Shown here: piece by piece, positions 27,465 to 35,422 of the stretch | How the letters are laid out: every line of letters begins with the position of its first letter | How positions within the stretch are numbered: position 1 is the stretch's first letter | DNA from: Alphaproteobacteria bacterium | GTDB lineage: Bacteria > Pseudomonadota > Alphaproteobacteria > Rs-D84 > CASDRH01 | Assembly: GCA_025210155.1 (NCBI GenBank) | Contig: JAOASE010000006.1 | Span: forward strand, 1-64,000 | Direction: 5' to 3' | DNA: 64,000 bases | Made by a program: the position numbers and the translations under genes | Notes under the pieces: model-generated | What the model was told of the DNA's origin: nothing | The model's input: only the letters and a program-made list of their open reading frames with translations | Databases searched by the model: none

Positions 27465-29204
27465 TTATTTCCAATAATCACTATTTATTGATGTTACTGC
27501 ATTTTTTAAATTTCTTATAGATGTACTCATACTAGACATTGAAGAACTTCCTTCAAGACTTCTTATCTCATCTCTTATTGTAACAATTTCAGCTCTTGTA
27601 AGTGGGCAGTTTTCATCATAAACAGATTCTTGAAGTCTATCTTTTTCAAAACAAAAATGCGCGTATTGCATTGCTTTTTGCATATCATAAAGGGCGTTGA
27701 ATACTGCGGATGCTTTACAATTATTTGCTACCGGGCAATCTGATGAATAAATAGCATTAGTCAATGTAAATACATTTACTCTAGATGACACATCTAAATT
27801 TATATCTTGTACCATGTTAGTATCTCCACCTGGATTTAATCTGGCTACCTCTTGTATATCCAACTGATCTTTATCACTATCAAAATCAAGAGTTGATGTA
27901 TCTTGAATTACAATACCAACTTGCCCACCACCTAATTCTAAAGCGTTTACACCAGATATTGTTATATTATTATCTGTAGGACCTGATCCTACTAGCTTTA
28001 TAAGAGCGTCCTCTGAATTAGTTGAGTAACCACCTAAATTTTCAACACCTATATCCGAGAAAGTCGTTGAGTTTTCATCTTCTGCCATGGTTAAGTTCTC
28101 TATATACATAGGAGATGATGAACCTAGACTTAAATCTTCAACCGCTATTTCTTTATCTATAGATATATCTTCGAAAAATCCGCCTTCAAAAGTTAGATTT
28201 TGAGTTATGATATGACCTAGATTTAAGTTTTGAAGAGAACTTATAGTTACAGGATCTTCAGCTTGATTTTCTATAGTTTTAACAGGTTGAACTGATGTGC
28301 CTATTGTACTTGAACTGCTTAAAGATCCCGTTGAAATTGTTTCAAAATAACTTGTTTCTGAAATCGTTCCATCTATAGTTATTTTTTCAACATTCGCAGT
28401 ATAAACATCATATAAATTGTTGTCATCTCTTTGCTCTGATGTACTGAAATTTAAATTAACTAACATAGTATTTTCAATACCATTATCAGATGATGTTTTA
28501 TCTTTATATAAGAATTCACTTACAACAACATCTCCGTCAGAAAGAGCTACCATTATGAATTCGTTTTCTCCATCTGTATATGTAGCTGAATTTATAGCAT
28601 TATAGATATCCTTTGGCACTTGAAATAAACTTCCTGAGGAAGAAGCTACACATACGTCTCTAATATAATCTGTTGCATCCGCACAACTTCCGCCACCTAC
28701 AGGAGATGTTCTAACGACTGCCGCTGAGAAACCGATTCTATTAACGATTCTTTTTAATCTTAATTTTGATAGATCTCCTTTTGTTACTATCAAGTAACCT
28801 CTTGTTAAAAGTCCGTTTGTAGTATCTTTATCTAAAATCAAATGATATGTTTGACCCAAACTGTTTCCATTAAGAATACCTTCTATATTTTCTTTTTTTA
28901 TTCCGTATCCTGAAAGAACACTAAGATTGTCATCATCGCCAACAGATCCAGTTCCAACATAAATAGTCGAACCTTCTGATATTACAAAACTACCATCTTT
29001 TTCTTTATCTTTATTTGCAGATAAATAATTACTAGCAGATTCTCTGATTAAATTTATTTGGCTGGCAATTGCCTGCTCTTCTAATTTTTTATTTCTTTCT
29101 TGAATAGCTCCCATTAACATAGGTAGAACTATGATAAACAATGCAATACCTAATAGCATTTCTAGTACAACAGAGCCGTTTTGATTTGATTTTAAATTTC
29201 TCAA
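27465..29204 (-). CDS. Large prepilin-like surface protein 1
   Basis: 579 residues. Class III signal KSNQNG/SVVLEM (Glu at +5) then helix LLGIALFIIVLPMLMG. The central region is a repetitive beta-type sequence (ISSLQNLNLGHIITQNLTFEGG and VEDLSLGSSSPMYIENLTM), and the C-terminal part is helical with a Cys pair motif (CPVANNC) and two more Cys. First gene of the three-gene cluster and so probably the nearest to the promoter. Only the N-terminus is clearly homologous among the three, as expected for pilins with different outer domains. Confidence 0.7.
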   Translation of the reverse strand: MRNLKSNQNGSVVLEMLLGIALFIIVLPMLMGAIQERNKKLEEQAIASQINLIRESASNYLSANKDKEKDGSFVISEGSTIYVGTGSVGDDDNLSVLSGYGIKKENIEGILNGNSLGQTYHLILDKDTTNGLLTRGYLIVTKGDLSKLRLKRIVNRIGFSAAVVRTSPVGGGSCADATDYIRDVCVASSSGSLFQVPKDIYNAINSATYTDGENEFIMVALSDGDVVVSEFLYKDKTSSDNGIENTMLVNLNFSTSEQRDDNNLYDVYTANVEKITIDGTISETSYFETISTGSLSSSSTIGTSVQPVKTIENQAEDPVTISSLQNLNLGHIITQNLTFEGGFFEDISIDKEIAVEDLSLGSSSPMYIENLTMAEDENSTTFSDIGVENLGGYSTNSEDALIKLVGSGPTDNNITISGVNALELGGGQVGIVIQDTSTLDFDSDKDQLDIQEVARLNPGGDTNMVQDINLDVSSRVNVFTLTNAIYSSDCPVANNCKASAVFNALYDMQKAMQYAHFCFEKDRLQESVYDENCPLTRAEIVTIRDEIRSLEGSSSMSSMSTSIRNLKNAVTSINSDYWK

Positions 29205-29274
29205 AGAAGTCTCTCCTTATAAATTTCTCTCCTATGAATTATAGCAAAATTTTTAAAGTTATGAAAGCTTTTTA

Positions 29275-29302
29275 TTGAAAGTTTTTCTAAATATGGTATA
29301 AT
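29275..29302 (+). promoter_or_regulatory. Promoter of the small membrane-anchored protein gene
   Basis: TTGAAA (29275-29280), 16-nt spacer, TATAAT (29297-29302), about 27 nt before the ATG at 29330. Confidence 0.75.
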
Positions 29303-29329
29303 GTTTTTATATTAATTTTGGAGGAATTT

Positions 29330-29782
29330 ATGAAACATAAGATGAAACACAAAAGAATTTTTATATTTGCTTTAATATTGTTTGTTGCTGGATTGATGGG
29401 ATATACAATTAGCCAACATACTATGAAAACAAATTTACAAACTGAAAAATCTAATATTGTGAAAAACTACGTAGCCACCATTTCTGTTTATAATGAAATA
29501 TTTAATGAAGCCAAAGGTGTTATAGCGAGTAGCGATGAAGAGTTTGAAAAATTTTCAAAACTTAATGAAAAAGTAAATACTGTTAACCTAGATAATTTTG
29601 ATAGTGTTTATGATTTGCAAATAGAATTATTTAGTGAATTTTTTACATTTGTTCAAGCTAATAAAAACATTATATTTAATGAAAAAAGTTCTAAGGAATA
29701 TTTATTTGATGACTTTAGAAAAAGAAAAGATTATTTCTTTATAGTTTCTAACTCTTATCAAGAGATGTTGAAAGATGCATAA
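29330..29782 (+). CDS. Small membrane-anchored protein, unknown function
   Basis: 150 residues from ATG 29330, chosen because GAGGA lies at 29321-29325; the frame extends to a TTG at 29318 with no support. A short Lys/His-rich head (MKHKMKHKR), one transmembrane helix (about 8-25) and a helical extracytoplasmic or cytosolic tail rich in Glu, Asn and Phe. No family recognised. Its 3' end overlaps the 3' end of convergent ksgA by 35 bp, and its terminator lies within ksgA. Confidence 0.65.
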   Translation: MKHKMKHKRIFIFALILFVAGLMGYTISQHTMKTNLQTEKSNIVKNYVATISVYNEIFNEAKGVIASSDEEFEKFSKLNEKVNTVNLDNFDSVYDLQIELFSEFFTFVQANKNIIFNEKSSKEYLFDDFRKRKDYFFIVSNSYQEMLKDA

Positions 29783-30620
29783 AATTTTCTGGGGTTAATT
29801 CTTCTGCTCTTGCGGAAATTTTAACTCCTTTTTTTTGCCAATTTTCTATGACTTCAATTGAATTTTCATGAATTTTCTTTAGAGAAGATTTAATAGTTTT
29901 TCTTCTTTGGTTGAATGCTTGTTTTACAATTTCTTCTACTGATTTAAAATTGAAGTTTTTAGATTCTTTAAATGGAATAAATTGAAGAACTATTGTATCT
30001 ACTTTTGGTGCAGGTGTAAATGATCCCGCTCCTATATTAAATTGCTTTTGAACATTACAAAGTAATTGAGATAGTATTGATATACGACCATATTGTTTTG
30101 TTTTAATTGATGCTTTTATTCTATCGGCAACTTCCTTTTGGAATATAAGTGTCATTCCATCAATTAATTTATCTTTATGAATAAGTTCCAACCACTTTAC
30201 TAGAAGATGAACAGAGATATTGAATGGTAGATTAGATGCTATTAAAAATTTTTCATCATTTGGGCAATGTTCTTTTTTTAAAACTTCATAATCTATTTTC
30301 ATAGCATCTCCTTCTATTATTTCTAATCTATTAGGGTATGCTTTTTGAAGTTCTTTTTGAAGAGGAATTATATCTTTATCAAAATCTATTACTATTACTT
30401 TTTTTGCACCGTTATTTAATAATGAACGAGTTATTCCTCCTGGCCCACCACCTATTTCAACAACTACGGCATCTTTTAATCCTCTTGCTGATTTTGCAAA
30501 TCTGTCGGTGATATTTAAATCAAGCAAGAAGTTTTGACCTAAAGATTTTTTAGGTTCTATGCCGTGCTTTTTAAGCATATCTGCTACTGATGGCAGATTA
30601 TCATAATAGTGTTTTTCCAT
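29748..30620 (-). CDS. ksgA: 16S rRNA adenine dimethyltransferase KsgA
   Basis: 290 residues. N-terminus KKSLGQNFLLD, SAM-binding VVEIGGGPGGIT, and the catalytic SNLPFNIS (N-L-P-F form of the NxPF motif). C-terminal KQAFNQRRKTIKSSL follows. It dimethylates A1518/A1519 of 16S rRNA late in small-subunit assembly. There is no ribosome site, and a -10-like box ends 8 nt before the ATG, so the mRNA may be leaderless. Ends in TAG. Confidence 0.93.
   Translation of the reverse strand: MEKHYYDNLPSVADMLKKHGIEPKKSLGQNFLLDLNITDRFAKSARGLKDAVVVEIGGGPGGITRSLLNNGAKKVIVIDFDKDIIPLQKELQKAYPNRLEIIEGDAMKIDYEVLKKEHCPNDEKFLIASNLPFNISVHLLVKWLELIHKDKLIDGMTLIFQKEVADRIKASIKTKQYGRISILSQLLCNVQKQFNIGAGSFTPAPKVDTIVLQFIPFKESKNFNFKSVEEIVKQAFNQRRKTIKSSLKKIHENSIEVIENWQKKGVKISARAEELTPENFMHLSTSLDKS
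29791..29836 (+). terminator. Terminator of the 29,330 gene, embedded in ksgA coding sequence
   Basis: GGGGTTAA (29791-29798) pairs with TTAACTCC (29821-29828) and is followed by eight T. It lies antisense within the ksgA 3' end. Confidence 0.65.
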
Positions 30621-30628
30621 GAGTTGAG

Positions 30629-30655
30629 GATATAATGCTTAAATTAAAAATGCAA
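30629..30655 (-). promoter_or_regulatory. Candidate promoter giving a leaderless ksgA mRNA
   Basis: Minus strand TTGCAT (30650-30655), 15-nt spacer, TATATC (30629-30634), 8 nt before the ATG at 30620. No Shine-Dalgarno is present. The spacer is short, so this is weaker than the ftsE and radC cases. Confidence 0.4.
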
Positions 30656-30665
30656 GAGTGGATTT

Positions 30666-30703
30666 TTATAAAATAAAATTCCCGCCGTTGTTGGCAAGGA
30701 ATT
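30666..30703 (-). terminator. Terminator after the 30,709 gene
   Basis: AATTCC...GGAATT outer stem with a GCC/GGC inner stem (30677-30703), followed on the minus strand by an AT-rich tract. Confidence 0.65.
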
Positions 30704-30708
30704 CTATA

Positions 30709-30963
30709 TTAAATTTTAAGCTTCTTTCTTAACACGCTAGTTTCAGTATGTATTTGATAAGCTCCTGCATTGATGTCTTTTGAAGCTTTTTCCCAAGTTA
30801 CAGAAGAAAAATCCGGAGAGATATCCGAAGCATATACTTTACATACAAATTCATTATCTAATGTGTATACTAAACTATGAAATCTATAATGCTTTATTCT
30901 GAAATTATTTTTTGAAAGTTCTGTTTTTATAGGTTCTTCTAAAAAAGATTCATTTAAGTCCAT
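30709..30963 (-). CDS. Small uncharacterised protein
   Basis: 84 residues, soluble, mixed charge, with no signal peptide or membrane helix. It looks like a small alpha/beta domain (FRIKHYRFHSLVYTLDNEFVCKVYA...SSVTWEKASKDINAGAYQIHTET). No family recognised. It sits alone between pnp and ksgA on the minus strand with its own terminator downstream, which supports it being a real gene. Confidence 0.55.
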   Translation of the reverse strand: MDLNESFLEEPIKTELSKNNFRIKHYRFHSLVYTLDNEFVCKVYASDISPDFSSVTWEKASKDINAGAYQIHTETSVLRKKLKI

Positions 30964-31020
30964 GTTTAAAAATTTTAGGTTTATTACATGCTATATTTCT
31001 GAAAATACTTTGTCAATATA

Positions 31021-31055
31021 AATAAAAGCCCCGCGATTGCAGGGCTTTATTTTTT
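31021..31055. terminator. Terminator after pnp
   Basis: AAAGCCC pairs with GGGCTTT (hairpin 31025-31048) with T-rich flanks on both strands. Confidence 0.85.
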
Positions 31056-31070
31056 GGAATTTGTTAGAAA

Positions 31071-33308
31071 TTATCTTTTTCTACCATTTCCGTTTCTTCT
31101 GTCTCTACCATTATCTTGGTTTTCGAAGTCTTTTTTGTTAAGTTTTTGACCTACTCTTTTCATAGATACTTTAACTTTACCTCTATCCATTCCAAGAACT
31201 ACAACTTTAACAACTTGACCAACTTTAATTGCGTCTTCGATGTTTTCAGTTCTTTCGTCTGAAATTTCAGAAATATGTAAGAAACCATCTTTACCTGGCA
31301 TTAGGTTAACAAATGCACCGAAAGGTTTCATATCTACAACTTCACCGTCATAAACTTCACCAAATTCAGGTTCTTTAACGATACCTTCTATTATAGCTTT
31401 TGCTTTTTCAATATTTTCTGAAGAACCAGCTATAACTACTGTACCAGTTTTACCTTCTTCTTTTATTTCAATTTTAGTATCTGTTTCTGCTGTAATTTCT
31501 TTAATTACTTTACCACCAGAACCGATTACGTCTTTAATCTTAGATGCGTCGATTTCGATTGTAGCTATTTGAGGAGCTTCAGCAGAAAGTTCTTTTCTTG
31601 GGGCTTTGATAGCTTTAGCCATTTGTTTTAAGATATGAATTCTTCCATCTTTTGCTTGTTCTAAAGCTTGTTCCATAATATCAAATGTAATTGATGTAAT
31701 TTTCAAGTCCATTTGAAGAGATGTAATACCTTTTTTAGTACCAGCTACTTTAAAGTCCATATCTCCCAGGTGATCTTCGTCACCCATAATATCTGAAAGA
31801 ACTGCGAATTCTTTACCTTCTTTGATTAGACCCATTGCAATACCAGATACTGCATCTTTAACTGGAACACCAGCGTCCATCATAGCTAAACTTGCACCAC
31901 AAGTAGTTGCCATAGATGAAGAACCATTAGATTCTGTTACATCTGAAAGAACTCTTATTGTATAAGGGAATTCTTCATGAGATGGCATCATTGGGTTGTT
32001 AGCTCTAAACGCTAATTTACCGTGACCAATTTCTCTTCTACCGGCTCTACCAAGCCTTCCACATTCACCTACTGAGAATGGAGGGAAGTTATAGTGAAGC
32101 ATAAATCTATCAAAAGAAACTCCATCTAGGCTATCGATTAATTGTTCGTCATCTTTAACACCTAGAGTAGTTGAAACTAATGCTTGAGTTTCACCTCTTG
32201 TGAATAATGCTGAACCGTGGTTTTTAGATAAAACGCCAACTTCACATTCGATAGGTCTGATTTCAGTTGTTTTTCTTCCGTCGATTCTTTTACCTGTTTT
32301 TAAAATAGATTGTCTAACAACATTTGCTTCTAGTTCATGGAAAGCATTTGATAGGCAAGACCATCTTTGTCTTTTTTCTTTCATTTTAGCTTCGAATTCA
32401 GCTACTGAAACTTTAGCCATTTCTTTTTGAAAATCAGCTTCAAAAGATTCTTTTAATTCATCTCTAACAGCGTCAACAGCAGCATATCTTTCTGCTTTAG
32501 TTTTGATAGAGAATGCTTTTTCAAGACCTTTTCTACATTTCTTTTCAACTTCTTTGAAAGCTTTAGTAGCGCATTCTGAATTATCTGCAACTTCCCATCT
32601 TTCGTTGTTAACTTCTTCAGCTAATTCGTTAATTCCTTGGATAACTGATTGGAAACCTTCGTGACCGAATTTAACAGCTGATAACATAGTTTTTTCATCT
32701 AAGTTTTGAGCTTCAGATTCAACCATTAGAACACCTTCTTTAGTACCAGCAACAACTAGGTCTAAATCTGAAGAAGACATTTCTGTATTAGTTGGATTTA
32801 ATTTGAATTCACCATCAATTAAGGCAACTCTTGATCCACCGATTGGTCCCATGAATGGAATACCTGAAATTGATAAAGCTGCTGAAGCTGCAATCATAGC
32901 AACGATATCTGCTTGATTTTCTTTATCGTAGTTATAAGTTGTACAAATAATTTGTACTTCATTTTTATAACCTTCTGGGAATAGAGGTCTAATTGGTCTA
33001 TCGATCAATCTTGAAACTAGAGTTTCGTGAGTTGATGGCATACCTTCTCTTCTATTGAAAGAACCTGGGATTTTACCAGATGCTGAGAATTTTTCTTGGT
33101 AGTGAACTGTAAGTGGGAAGAAATCTTGACCTTCTACAGCTTCTTTTTTACCTACAACAGTTGCTAGAACCATTGTTTCACCCAAAGTTGCCATTACAGC
33201 ACCATGAGCTTGTCTTGCAATTTTACCAGTTTCTAAAACTAGTGTTTGATCTCCGAAAGGAATTTCCTTTCTGATTTCGTTGAACATTTTTGATTTTTTA
33301 GTAAACAT
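31071..33308 (-). CDS. pnp: Polyribonucleotide nucleotidyltransferase
   Basis: 745 residues, full family length. Two RNase PH domains (N-terminal [22 protein letters not shown]; second [19 protein letters not shown]...[14 protein letters not shown]), then KH ([17 protein letters not shown]) and S1 ([33 protein letters not shown]) RNA-binding domains, ending in a basic tail ([11 protein letters not shown]). It degrades RNA 3'-5' with phosphate. rpsO, its usual upstream neighbour, is absent. A structured leader lies upstream, hinting at post-transcriptional control. Confidence 0.96.
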   Translation of the reverse strand: MFTKKSKMFNEIRKEIPFGDQTLVLETGKIARQAHGAVMATLGETMVLATVVGKKEAVEGQDFFPLTVHYQEKFSASGKIPGSFNRREGMPSTHETLVSRLIDRPIRPLFPEGYKNEVQIICTTYNYDKENQADIVAMIAASAALSISGIPFMGPIGGSRVALIDGEFKLNPTNTEMSSSDLDLVVAGTKEGVLMVESEAQNLDEKTMLSAVKFGHEGFQSVIQGINELAEEVNNERWEVADNSECATKAFKEVEKKCRKGLEKAFSIKTKAERYAAVDAVRDELKESFEADFQKEMAKVSVAEFEAKMKEKRQRWSCLSNAFHELEANVVRQSILKTGKRIDGRKTTEIRPIECEVGVLSKNHGSALFTRGETQALVSTTLGVKDDEQLIDSLDGVSFDRFMLHYNFPPFSVGECGRLGRAGRREIGHGKLAFRANNPMMPSHEEFPYTIRVLSDVTESNGSSSMATTCGASLAMMDAGVPVKDAVSGIAMGLIKEGKEFAVLSDIMGDEDHLGDMDFKVAGTKKGITSLQMDLKITSITFDIMEQALEQAKDGRIHILKQMAKAIKAPRKELSAEAPQIATIEIDASKIKDVIGSGGKVIKEITAETDTKIEIKEEGKTGTVVIAGSSENIEKAKAIIEGIVKEPEFGEVYDGEVVDMKPFGAFVNLMPGKDGFLHISEISDERTENIEDAIKVGQVVKVVVLGMDRGKVKVSMKRVGQKLNKKDFENQDNGRDRRNGNGRKR

Positions 33309-33391
33309 TTTTTACCTTCGTTCTTTTACGAATTACCAACCTTTACAATAGCAAAAATTTATACGGAAATTCGTATTTTCATTAATTTATA

Positions 33392-33524
33392 GGAGGTATG
33401 AGATAATATCTTTTGTAGAAAGACTTTAAAAGTCATTAGTAAGATAGTTTGTTGCTTTTCACCCATTTTCAACGTAAGTCTTTGTGTAAAAAGGAATAAA
33501 CTATCTTCTCATATTCCCAATTTC
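33392..33524 (-). ncRNA. Structured RNA in the pnp leader or separate small RNA
   Basis: On the minus strand transcription should start near 33524 from the promoter at 33531-33559. A closing stem pairs 33507-33518 with 33392-33403 (11 of 12 positions counting G-U), an upper stem pairs 33498-33506 with 33441-33450 and extends with mismatches, and a small GACTT/AAGTC hairpin lies in the junction. The fold covers about 125 nt. E. coli pnp has an RNase III-sensitive autoregulatory leader in the same position, so a pnp control element is my first guess; a 6S-like RNA is an alternative. The stretch 33309-33609 holds no coding sequence. Confidence 0.45.
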
Positions 33525-33530
33525 TTATTA

Positions 33531-33559
33531 ATTTTATATTTATAATGGATAAATTGCAA
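33531..33559 (-). promoter_or_regulatory. Promoter upstream of the pnp leader RNA
   Basis: Minus strand TTGCAA (33554-33559), 17-nt spacer, TAAAAT (33531-33536). Confidence 0.5.
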
Positions 33560-33599
33560 GAAATTTGTTTTTTCTTATTATTTATGAGAAATAAAAACA

Positions 33600-33630
33600 C
33601 CCTTTCAATTTAATGAAAAGGGTTTTTTAG
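33600..33630. terminator. Bidirectional terminator at the end of the 33,610 gene
   Basis: CCCTTTCA and TGAAAAGGG form the stem; the loop contains the TAA of the minus-strand gene; T-rich tracts flank both sides. Confidence 0.7.
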
Positions 33631-34008
33631 CAAGACTAAAATATATTGACTTGCAATCGATAAGTGAAAAAATGCTCCAAAGGCAAAAGATAACATCATT
33701 ATTCTACTAAGATCAAAAGCTTTTTTATTTATAACAAAGCTTCCATCTCCTGGAAGAAAAATAATCCCTCTAAATGCCATAAAACTCATAAAAGTTCCTA
33801 TAGTTAATGATAGAAAGTATGTCATAAAGAAATCAAACTTTATATCTTCCTTCATAGGGAGAACCTGATTGAATGCAGACTCCGTTGTTTCAGGATTAGA
33901 AAATATACATAAAATGCAAAATACTATTAGGTACCCTAAGAAGAATAAGGAAAGAGCAATAAAAAATCTTTTTAAATTATTTAATCCGTCCGTTAATAAA
34001 CTGTTCAT
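33610..34008 (-). CDS. Small integral membrane protein, unknown function
   Basis: 132 residues with about three transmembrane helices (FFIALSLFFLGYLIVFCILCIF; YFLSLTIGTFMSFMAF; IMMLSFAFGAFFHLSIA) and a short hydrophilic loop. No recognised family. Divergent from radC and upstream of pnp, from which it is separated by a terminator. Confidence 0.6.
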   Translation of the reverse strand: MNSLLTDGLNNLKRFFIALSLFFLGYLIVFCILCIFSNPETTESAFNQVLPMKEDIKFDFFMTYFLSLTIGTFMSFMAFRGIIFLPGDGSFVINKKAFDLSRIMMLSFAFGAFFHLSIASQYILVLLKNPFH

Positions 34009-34094
34009 AAGTAAATAGGTTTAAAGTTTTTATTAGCGATAAGACTAATCATATAATCAATTTTGTCAATGGAATTTTTTCCTACATATAATAG

Positions 34095-34123
34095 TTGAAA
34101 AAGTTTTGTTCTTAATATATTCT
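34095..34123 (+). promoter_or_regulatory. Promoter giving a leaderless radC mRNA
   Basis: TTGAAA (34095-34100), 17-nt spacer, TATTCT (34118-34123), then 7 nt to the ATG. There is no ribosome binding site in those 7 nt (ACTCCCT). Confidence 0.7.
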
Positions 34124-34130
34124 ACTCCCT

Positions 34131-34826
34131 ATGGAAAAGGTTAGTGAAAATAAGCCTCATTATGTTGGGCATAGACAAAGACTAAAAGAGAAACTTCTTG
34201 CTGTGGGTAAAGAAGGATTGTCTGATTATGAATTAATGGAATTACTCCTTATGCTTGCAATTCCTAGAATAGATGTTAAACCTTTAGCCAAAGAATTATT
34301 AGCAAAATTTGGATCTTATTCAAATGTTATTTATGCAGATGCTGCAGACCTTATTAAGGTAAAAGGAATTAAGGAAAATACTATAGCTGTTTTTAAAACG
34401 GTTGAAGCATCTATTGTTAAAACACTTGAAAGTGATATGAAAGAAAAGAATATTATTAATAATTGGGATAAGTTGATAAATTATTGTATGTCTAATGTTT
34501 CCAACAATAATATTGAGGAATTTAGGGTTCTTTATTTGAATACCAAGTTTCATTTGATAAGGGATGAGATGCAACAGAAAGGGACTATAAATTATGCAGC
34601 AGTTTACCCTCGTGAGATTGTTAAAAAGGCACTGGAATTAAATGCTCATAGTATTATTATGATACATAATCATCCATCTGGAGATCCTACTCCATCTATG
34701 GCTGATGTGGATATTACACAAAAAATTAAAAAAGCCTTATCTCCTCTTGGCATTGTTATGCATGACCATGTCATTTTTGCTAGAGGTGGGGATAATTATA
34801 GTTTTAAGGATAATGGAATTTTATAA
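34131..34826 (+). CDS. radC: RadC (JAB/MPN domain) protein
   Basis: 231 residues. N-terminal UPF0758 helical region (HYVGHRQRLKEKLL...LSDYELMELLLMLAIPR) with a helix-hairpin-helix, and a C-terminal MPN/JAB metalloprotease-like domain with HNHPSGDPTPSMADVDIT, which supplies the zinc ligands. Despite its name RadC has no firmly proven repair role. It is transcribed alone; the promoter places the start of the mRNA at the ATG. Confidence 0.9.
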   Translation: MEKVSENKPHYVGHRQRLKEKLLAVGKEGLSDYELMELLLMLAIPRIDVKPLAKELLAKFGSYSNVIYADAADLIKVKGIKENTIAVFKTVEASIVKTLESDMKEKNIINNWDKLINYCMSNVSNNNIEEFRVLYLNTKFHLIRDEMQQKGTINYAAVYPREIVKKALELNAHSIIMIHNHPSGDPTPSMADVDITQKIKKALSPLGIVMHDHVIFARGGDNYSFKDNGIL

Positions 34827-34920
34827 ACACAATCTTTTATTCGAATTTAAGGCAAAGTATCGATTGTAAAATTTTAATCATGTATTATTTATTAAAAAAT
34901 ATTAAATTAGGAGAAATTAA

Positions 34921-35373
34921 ATGGGAGTTGATGTAAATTATCACATAATAGAAGAAGGAATTTCTAATGTTAGGGCATTGGTTTTTTCTAGAAATAAAGG
35001 AAAAGTTTTTCTGATAAAAAGAACTAAAAAAGATAGACCTGTTTATTGGACATATCCAGGAGGACATGTAGAAGATGGGGAAACAGTTCAGGAAACTTTG
35101 GAAAGAGAGATTTTAGAAGAACTTGGAATTAGAATTTGCAAAGTTGAACCATTTATGAACTATGAATTTGAGGATGGTTCTAAGCAGTTATTTTATACCT
35201 GTAAAGAAGCGGAAGAATTTGAAAGAGTAGAACCTACTGGACCTGAATTTACAACCCCAAGAGAGGATAATAAATTTGAAGTTCATGAAGTAGATTTAGA
35301 AGAAATAAAAAACTTAAATGTTCTTCCTGAAGAAATTACTGAAATGTTTTGTTTCAAATATGATTTAGATTAA
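34921..35373 (+). CDS. Nudix hydrolase
   Basis: 150 residues. A full Nudix box GGHVEDGETVQETLEREILEELGI starts near residue 45, with the metal-binding REILEE helix. The substrate cannot be told; the TPREDNKFEVHEVDLEEIKNL tail resembles proteins acting on nucleoside diphosphates linked to another moiety. AGGAG precedes the ATG. It converges on lysS across a shared terminator. Confidence 0.83.
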   Translation: MGVDVNYHIIEEGISNVRALVFSRNKGKVFLIKRTKKDRPVYWTYPGGHVEDGETVQETLEREILEELGIRICKVEPFMNYEFEDGSKQLFYTCKEAEEFERVEPTGPEFTTPREDNKFEVHEVDLEEIKNLNVLPEEITEMFCFKYDLD

Positions 35374-35381
35374 AAATAAAA

Positions 35382-35405
35382 AGGAGCTTTAATAGCTCCT
35401 TTTCT
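35382..35405. terminator. Bidirectional terminator between the Nudix gene and lysS
   Basis: AGGAGCT (35382-35388) pairs with AGCTCCT (35394-35400); T-rich on both sides. Confidence 0.85.
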
Positions 35406-35422
35406 TTATTATTTGTAAGAAG

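Noticed and set aside
33361-33376. ATACGGAAATTCGTAT as an operator for pnp
   Set aside because: Only the outer five bases are perfectly symmetric; in AT-rich DNA this can arise by chance and no second copy was seen.
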